Positions 35,356 to 39,778 of a stretch of 39,778 bases of DNA are shown in pieces. The stretch's first letter is position 1; each line of letters begins with the position of its first letter. The notes under the pieces were generated by a model. It searched no databases. It had not been told where the DNA came from and saw nothing but the letters and a program-made list of their open reading frames with translations. The stretch is taken from positions 1 through 39,778 of the forward strand of contig JAJRSK010000028.1 in the NCBI GenBank assembly GCA_024278835.1, given 5' to 3'. A program made the translations under genes and the position numbers. This stretch comes from Campylobacterales bacterium (GTDB lineage: Bacteria; Campylobacterota; Campylobacteria; Campylobacterales; QNZT01).

Positions 35356-35985
35356 ATGATAAAAATACTACTCCTTGAAGATGATCACATTTTAAGCCAA
35401 ACACTTCAACTCTTTCTCTCAAAAGAGGGATACGAGGTGGATGTGGCATGCGATATGGAAAAAGCAGAGTCTTTAAGCTTTCAAAAGCAATACGACCTCT
35501 ATCTTTTTGACATCAATCTTCCAAAAGGAAGTGGCCTCGAACTTTTAAAGGCGCTGCGTCACGCTGAAGATAACACACCCACCATCTTTATCACCGCACA
35601 AATTGATATGCACTCGATGGAAGAAGGTTTCTCGTTGGATGCGATAGATTACATCAAAAAGCCCTTTGATCCAGAAGAGTTACGCATCCGAATCGCTGCC
35701 AAATTTAAAAGCCACATACTACACTATGGGGATATCAGCTATGACCAAGAGCATGATATACTTTATAAAAACGATACAGTCATAGACTTAGGTCATGTCA
35801 ATCATCAGATTTTTACCCTACTTCTCCATCACTGTGGCTCAGTTGTGACAAAAGAAGCACTTTATGGCTGCTTTGAGCATAGCTCTAGTACTGCCCTTCG
35901 TGTCGCCATCACCACAATCAAACAAAAACTAGAAATTGACATCAAAAATATCAGAGCCAAAGGATACATGCTTGAAGAGTTATGA
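35356..35985 (+). CDS. OmpR/PhoB-type response regulator
   Basis: 209 aa. Receiver domain with the acidic pair Asp9/Asp10, phospho-acceptor Asp52 (FDINLPKGSG), Thr80 and Lys102 (KKPF); then a winged-helix DNA-binding domain (HQIFTLLLHHCGSVVTKEALYGC ... LRVAITTIKQKL). No Shine-Dalgarno is seen and the -10 is 5 nt upstream, so the message may be leaderless. The kinase gene overlaps its end by 14 nt. Expected to control the cytochrome/porin block around it. Confidence 0.93.
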   Translation: MIKILLLEDDHILSQTLQLFLSKEGYEVDVACDMEKAESLSFQKQYDLYLFDINLPKGSGLELLKALRHAEDNTPTIFITAQIDMHSMEEGFSLDAIDYIKKPFDPEELRIRIAAKFKSHILHYGDISYDQEHDILYKNDTVIDLGHVNHQIFTLLLHHCGSVVTKEALYGCFEHSSSTALRVAITTIKQKLEIDIKNIRAKGYMLEEL

Positions 35986-37027
35986 AAAAGAGTCTCTCTT
36001 AAAAAACTTTTTTGTATTTTTTTCTCTCTTAGAGTTACTTCTTGTACTGCTTTTTTTAGAACTTTATCACGCACAAAAAGTAGAGTATAAAAAAAATATT
36101 TTTAAAACGATGCAAGTATGTAGCTATACCTTTGACTGTACCCCATACACCTTTGACTTTGCCCCCAAAAAGGATGCCATACTCAACCAACTCTATGAAG
36201 ATGATAGCCTTTATAGTTATTTTCAAATTCCCAAGTCTAAAAAGTTTTATCTCAAGATTCACTACCCCGAAAAAGATTTTATAGCGGATATGAAGGCCCT
36301 CACAAAAATACTATGGATAAAGTTCATCATAGCCTCTTTTATCCTCTCTATGCTGGCACTCTTTTTCACCTTTTATAGTCTTAAACCTATCCGAAAAGCC
36401 CTACAACTCAATGATGAATTTATCAAAGATATCTTACATGATTTTAACACACCCATCACAGCCATGCGTTTAAATATGCATATGTTAGAAGAAGAGAGTG
36501 GCAAAAATATCTTTGTTCAAAAGTTATCACACTCTCTTGAAACTATCATGATGTTACAAAATAATCTTAAAAGTTTCCTGCATCACTCCCCTTCGCAAGT
36601 AGTCACAATCGATGTTGCCACACTCGCCCATGCACGTCTTCGTATCATGCAAAATCTCTATCCAAATATCACCTTTAGCTACCAAAAAAACGCAGATTTA
36701 ACCATCAACTCCCACAAAGAACTCCTCACCAGAATCTTGGACAATCTCTTAAGCAATGCAGCAAAATACAACAAACCTGATGGTAGCGTCTATCTCATGG
36801 TAGAAAAAAACAGACTCATCATGCAAGATACTGGTCATGGTATCAAAGATATAAAAAAGGTATTTGGACGCTACTACACAGAACAAGCGCGTGGGGTAGG
36901 ACTAGGACTGCATATCGTGGATAAACTCACCAAAGAGTTAGGTATCATGATAGAGATACAATCCAATCAAACAAGTGGTACAAAAATCACACTTGATTTC
37001 TCAAAAACCAAAGAGGTGCTATCATGA
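35972..37027 (+). CDS. membrane sensor histidine kinase
   Basis: 351 aa from a TTG start with AAAGGA 8 nt upstream. Two membrane helices (about 13–32 and 114–136) flank a periplasmic sensor of about 80 residues that has two Cys (Cys50, Cys56), a hint of redox or metal sensing. Then come the HisKA box LHDFNTPITAMRLNMH (His156; the usual ELR replaced by DFN) and an HATPase domain with ILDNLLSNAAKYN, QDTGHGI and GVGLGLHIVDKL. Coupled on both sides: it overlaps the regulator and ends in an ATGA with the next gene, on a TATCATGATA. Confidence 0.92.
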   Translation: MKSYEKESLLKNFFVFFSLLELLLVLLFLELYHAQKVEYKKNIFKTMQVCSYTFDCTPYTFDFAPKKDAILNQLYEDDSLYSYFQIPKSKKFYLKIHYPEKDFIADMKALTKILWIKFIIASFILSMLALFFTFYSLKPIRKALQLNDEFIKDILHDFNTPITAMRLNMHMLEEESGKNIFVQKLSHSLETIMMLQNNLKSFLHHSPSQVVTIDVATLAHARLRIMQNLYPNITFSYQKNADLTINSHKELLTRILDNLLSNAAKYNKPDGSVYLMVEKNRLIMQDTGHGIKDIKKVFGRYYTEQARGVGLGLHIVDKLTKELGIMIEIQSNQTSGTKITLDFSKTKEVLS

Positions 37028-37338
37028 TACGCTTCATACTACTTTTGCTACCACTGCTACTCTTTGGAGATGTGGATGCCAAGATAGAAGCCATACAACA
37101 CGCTTCTATCGCCGAACGCTTTAAATTGATGAATGCGTTTAAAAAAGAGATTATCCAGATGAGAGAAGAGAAAAGACTCCAAGCCTTGCGTAAACTTCAA
37201 GCCATGGCGGAAGATAACAATACCAAACAATCCCTAGAACAACTCCAAGAGAATAAAAAAATAAAATATGAAATAGAAAATCGTAACAACTTAGAACGAG
37301 AAGAGAGAGATTCACATGAGGAAAAAGATGATGATTAA
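37024..37338 (+). CDS. small periplasmic coiled-coil protein
   Basis: 104 aa. Signal peptide (MIRFILLLLPLLLFGD), then almost entirely charged helix: KKEIIQMREEKRLQALRKLQAMAED ... EENKKIKYEIENRNNLEREERD, a good coiled coil, ending in Glu/Lys/Asp. Not recognised as a named family. The start ATG lies in a TATCATGATA with the kinase stop; its end overlaps the barrel gene. Could bridge kinase and outer-membrane partner. Confidence 0.65.
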   Translation: MIRFILLLLPLLLFGDVDAKIEAIQHASIAERFKLMNAFKKEIIQMREEKRLQALRKLQAMAEDNNTKQSLEQLQENKKIKYEIENRNNLEREERDSHEEKDDD

Positions 37339-38140
37339 AACATATACCCTATCGGCTATCATGATAGCCACACTCGCAGAAGCTAACACGCTTAAAGATG
37401 CAGATTTAGATGGCGTACCTGATAGTATCGATGCCTGTGCACACACGCCTTTTTTGCATGAAGTGGATAGCAGAGGTTGTACGATCAACATACTCACCTT
37501 GCCACAAGATAGTGAGAAAACACACTTCACATTCTCCATAGGATATGGATACAGCACCAATGAAGACCTAGTAGGCAGAGAAACCCAGCAGATTACCAAA
37601 GCACAGCTAAGTTACTATCATGACACATGGAGTTACACACTCAAAACAGGCTACTTTACACAAAAAGAAGAAGAAGGAGCGCAAGATACTATCCTCAAAG
37701 TACAAAAGAGACTCACACTTGATAGCAAAACAAAACTCTATCTAGGCACAGGCGTCAAACTCCCAAGTTACGACTTTCAAGGAAACAAAACAGACTACAC
37801 ACTCTATACCTCACTCATCCACTACAAAACCCCAAAGCACTCCTATTTTACAGGAGTAAACTATACATTTATCCAAGACAAACCCGATAAAATACCTTTG
37901 CACAATAGTTTTGAACTCTATTTGGGTAGTGGATATTTTTTCACCCATAATTTTTATGCAGACTTCTCGTATAGTCTCATGCAAAGTAAATTTCGTGATG
38001 CACACATGATACATACACTCTCTAGCACACTCTTTTATCAAATCAACCAAAAACTCTTCACAACGTTACACTATAACAGAGAGATTGGTGATGAAGATTT
38101 GCATGATGGCTTATCTCTCAAACTAGGCATCTCATTTTGA
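37328..38140 (+). CDS. outer-membrane beta-barrel with N-terminal thrombospondin-3-like Ca motif
   Basis: 270 aa. Signal peptide to about residue 20, then DADLDGVPDSIDAC, a single thrombospondin type-3 calcium repeat, then a barrel of alternating strands (THFTFSIGYGYSTNEDL, LSYYHDTWSYTLKTGYF, KLYLGTGVKLPSY ... ending LKLGISF with terminal Phe). Resembles DUF3187-like small barrels. ATG at 37328 has AGGA 6 nt upstream; 37316 is an alternative. Closing gene of the cytochrome/two-component block. The signal peptide region contains GCTATCATGATAGC. Confidence 0.75.
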   Translation: MMIKTYTLSAIMIATLAEANTLKDADLDGVPDSIDACAHTPFLHEVDSRGCTINILTLPQDSEKTHFTFSIGYGYSTNEDLVGRETQQITKAQLSYYHDTWSYTLKTGYFTQKEEEGAQDTILKVQKRLTLDSKTKLYLGTGVKLPSYDFQGNKTDYTLYTSLIHYKTPKHSYFTGVNYTFIQDKPDKIPLHNSFELYLGSGYFFTHNFYADFSYSLMQSKFRDAHMIHTLSSTLFYQINQKLFTTLHYNREIGDEDLHDGLSLKLGISF

Positions 38141-38440
38141 TACTCAAACACAGAGATATCTCCTTTACGCTACAAAAGAAACACGTTATATTGGAATTCA
38201 AAAGCCCCGTATATATGGAGTTTGCTAAATACAATAATACCTAGTGTCAAAAGATATGTGAAATATTATGTTGGCTCTGATACAGTAATGCTTTAAAGCT
38301 TATTGTCTCGTGCGGAAGTTAAGATGATAAGACATAATTATCCTATTTAGAGTTAAAAGTTTTCATTAAACTTGAAATTATTTTAATTTTTAACTATAAT
38401 AATATAAATTTACAAATTGTTTTACATTGGACATTATTGT

Positions 38441-38512
38441 ATGCACATTTTGGGTGTTGTGTATTGGTTGCATATTGGAGTGGTTTGTGCTTTGGTGTTG
38501 GGTAATAAATAG
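38441..38512 (+). other. possible 23-aa hydrophobic peptide
   Basis: MHILGVVYWLHIGVVCALVLG then NK: one membrane-spanning stretch, the size and nature of type I toxin-like peptides. The DNA is strongly G/T biased on this strand with almost no C, which could equally produce Val/Leu/Gly codons by chance. Weak TTGGA 11 nt upstream. Confidence 0.2.
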
Positions 38513-38545
38513 TTGTACCTCAGATAAAAATGCTACACTTTTATT

Positions 38546-38588
38546 TTAGGTTTATTTAAGTAAGAAGTTCTTATTTATATAAGCCTAA
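38546..38588. repeat. 43-nt imperfect palindrome
   Basis: Arms of 21 nt (38546–38566 and 38568–38588) match at 18 positions as inverted repeats, with no real spacer. It is 11 nt upstream of the 38-bp hairpin repeat. Confidence 0.65.
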
Positions 38589-38599
38589 TTTTAAATAAC

Positions 38600-38637
38600 G
38601 GCGGATTCGCATACCAAGCGAATACCCTAACTAAAAA
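38600..38637 (+). repeat. 38-bp hairpin repeat, direct copy
   Basis: Contains ATTCGC-ATACCAA-GCGAAT (perfect 6-bp stem) and ends in CCCTAACTAAAAA. 37/38 identical, inverted, to 32928–32965. 72 nt ahead of the last gene. Confidence 0.8.
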
Positions 38638-38709
38638 TTGATTGTGTATTTAAGTCCAACAAGACTAAGATACCCAAAAACAATCAACTACTAAAGTTAA
38701 GGGGTAAAA

Positions 38710-39778
38710 ATGTCATATAAACATGTAGGAGAAAATGTTGTTTTCCGTGTTGGTCAGATGGTAGAAGTCCAGGCTAAGAACATCTCAGAGACTGTTTTTG
38801 AAGTTATAGGGATGGCTAACTTCATTCCAGACACAAAACCTGACAAACCAGACAGAACATACGGAGATGTCTCAAAAGGAATAGAAAAAACACTTATTGA
38901 AGCCATTGCTCCTTACATAGCATCAGGTAAATACGGTGGGATAATACCAGGTTCATCAACCCCGGGGATGCCGTCATCACCAAATGACCCGTCTGCTCCT
39001 GACAATCCTCCAGGAACTCCAGGAGACATACCACCTAACCCTGGGTATCCTGACGCTCCAGGAGGAAAAGAAGATGGTGCTGCTTGTCCAACAGGTAGAA
39101 CAAAAATGTCTGAGACTTGTCTTGACTGTTGTACTGCTGGGTGTTGTTCTGCTACTTGTGGCGGAGATACTCCAGGAGGAGGAACTTGTCCTGACTCTGG
39201 TGGGAACTACTCTGGAGTTTCATGTCCTTCTGCTGTTGATTGTTCAGGAGACGCTAATAAAAATAACTGGGCATCATGCTACAGACCTAAAGAAATAGGT
39301 GCTGCTGATTGTATGAGTGGGTGTACTAACACTTATCAACCACCACCAGATTTTTCATTGCCTTTTTCTGAGTTGCCGCCAACAGGAACAAACCCTTTAG
39401 CACCTGCGGTACAACCGGCGCCACCTCCCCCAATCAAGACTAATCTCTTGTTGAACAATGAAGGTTGGAGACTTACATTACTTGATCACGGTGGATTAGT
39501 GGGAATAAATGGAGAATACCCAACCACTACTCCTCCTTACGCTTCACCTGATAAATGGTATACAAGAATCTGGATACCTGAGGGATGTAGAGTAGGGACT
39601 TACACACTTAGAGTTCGTTTGTCTTATTTTGAAAACACAAACCCTGTTCCTAGTAGTAATGAGTTTGACATCAAAGTAAAAGTGATGGATAACTACTATG
39701 AATATGACAGAAATGGTGATGAAATCATCCCTGAAGATGAAACACAAGAGTTTCTAGATTTTCACAACAGAGTGATGA
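38710..39778 (+). CDS. Cys-rich, Pro/Gly-rich protein of unknown function (3' end outside window)
   Basis: Open for 356 codons to the window edge. ATG at 38710 has AAGGGG 5 nt upstream. No signal peptide. Residues 1–75 are an ordinary folded segment (MSYKHVGENVVFRVGQMVEV). About 80–120 is a collagen-like Pro/Gly/Asp linker, and 126–205 holds 13 Cys, several as CC pairs. About 210–245 is Pro-rich, and after ~245 there is a beta-rich domain with an EF-hand-like loop DRNGDEIIPE near 333. Codon choice (many GGA, CCA, TCA, TGT, AGA) differs from upstream genes. Looks like a surface, phage or appendage structural protein; no family recognised. Confidence 0.65.
   Translation, partial: MSYKHVGENVVFRVGQMVEVQAKNISETVFEVIGMANFIPDTKPDKPDRTYGDVSKGIEKTLIEAIAPYIASGKYGGIIPGSSTPGMPSSPNDPSAPDNPPGTPGDIPPNPGYPDAPGGKEDGAACPTGRTKMSETCLDCCTAGCCSATCGGDTPGGGTCPDSGGNYSGVSCPSAVDCSGDANKNNWASCYRPKEIGAADCMSGCTNTYQPPPDFSLPFSELPPTGTNPLAPAVQPAPPPPIKTNLLLNNEGWRLTLLDHGGLVGINGEYPTTTPPYASPDKWYTRIWIPEGCRVGTYTLRVRLSYFENTNPVPSSNEFDIKVKVMDNYYEYDRNGDEIIPEDETQEFLDFHNRVM

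Larger units (their letters stand above)
595..37366. repeat. dispersed palindrome TATCATGATA, 23 copies
   Basis: Exact copies start at 595, 4666, 4857, 9667, 10574, 10898, 13995, 14372, 15520, 15541, 18213, 20280, 21519, 23698, 24370, 24646, 29529, 29908, 31393, 32132, 36943, 37020 and 37357. Eleven are extended to CTATCATGATAG. One-mismatch variants occur at 5642, 22623, 25788, 25831, 30198 and 36544 among others. They lie in coding, intergenic and junction positions. Confidence 0.85.
38141..38709. other. 569-nt AT-rich intergenic region
   Basis: No conserved gene seen. It contains a G/T-rich stretch with a 23-codon frame (38441–38512), a 43-nt imperfect palindrome (38546–38588), the 38-bp hairpin repeat (38600–38637) and the AAGGGG ribosome site of the next gene (38699–38704). 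No TATCATGATA occurs here or beyond. Confidence 0.6.

Noticed and set aside
38984-39298. 104-codon frame rich in Leu/Val
   Set aside because: Shifted frame of the Cys/Pro-rich gene; repetitive codons (GGA, CCA, TGT) create a long open alternative frame.
31548-39778. Classical integrative island with a duplicated ssrA 3' end
   Set aside because: No second copy of the tmRNA 3' end and no integrase are visible, and host-type palindromes continue to 37.4 kb; an island is possible only if its other end lies outside.
1-39778. CRISPR array or rRNA genes
   Set aside because: No regularly spaced direct repeats and no rRNA sequence were seen on either strand.

Overview
The window is bacterial chromosome from a member of the Campylobacterota (Epsilonproteobacteria), most likely a free-living Sulfurimonas/Sulfurovum-like organism. 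This rests on four things. The gene order hemN–DUF2603–argF and the nearby hemB, ribA and rsmG match, as far as I recall, the Cj0991c–Cj0997 neighbourhood of Campylobacter jejuni. The DUF2603 family is characteristic of that phylum. The tmRNA tag (ANNTNYRPAHALAA) is of the Campylobacter/Helicobacter type. The DNA is AT-rich (about 38% GC by eye) with extended -10 promoters. Species-level identity is not claimed.

Layout. 0.1–1.2 kb: two tandem secreted thioredoxin-fold paralogues. 1.2–5.1 kb: gpmI, then divergent mraY–murD and tRNA-Phe. 5.2–6.4 kb: a YceI-like periplasmic protein whose 3' end runs into a decayed IS200/IS605-type element. 6.5–11.3 kb: recQ, a thioredoxin-like and a rhodanese-like secreted protein, then a translationally coupled rsmG–PP0621-like–unknown–htpX operon on the minus strand. 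11.3–13.8 kb: a heparinase II/III-like lipoprotein that looks like an accessory insertion. 13.9–23.8 kb: core metabolism, with ribA, hemB, mnmH–selD (selenium modification of tRNA), a HAD protein, a c-type cytochrome, and the argF–DUF2603–hemN–Fe-S protein–lgt operon. 23.8–29.4 kb: M23 peptidase, AI-2E permease, ruvB, panB and an OmpP1/FadL porin. 29.5–32.0 kb: trpA, a DHH phosphoesterase and ssrA (tmRNA) behind a long hairpin-rich leader. 32.0–39.8 kb: an accessory region after ssrA. It holds an orphan Rhs-tip protein with a small membrane partner, then a block with a nine-heme lipoprotein cytochrome, a diheme lipoprotein, a response regulator and sensor kinase, a coiled-coil periplasmic protein and an outer-membrane barrel. 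It ends in an incomplete Cys/Pro/Gly-rich gene of different style.

The strongest unexplained signals are non-coding. (1) The palindrome TATCATGATA occurs 23 times between 595 and 37366, where about 0.1 copies would be expected, in genes, between genes and on ATGA gene junctions. (2) A leader of about 65 nt with two hairpins and an embedded Shine-Dalgarno precedes both ruvB and the AI-2E permease gene, with a truncated third copy beside it and a related hairpin in the ssrA leader. (3) A 38-bp hairpin repeat occurs in inverted orientation at 32928–32965 and 38600–38637 (37/38 identical), flanking the cytochrome/two-component block, with a diverged third copy just after ssrA.

How the genes work together: most genes are housekeeping (peptidoglycan and lipoprotein precursors, haem, riboflavin, arginine, pantothenate and tryptophan synthesis, DNA repair). 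The 33–38 kb block reads as a regulated periplasm/outer-membrane electron-transfer or sensing module, but its substrate cannot be told from sequence.
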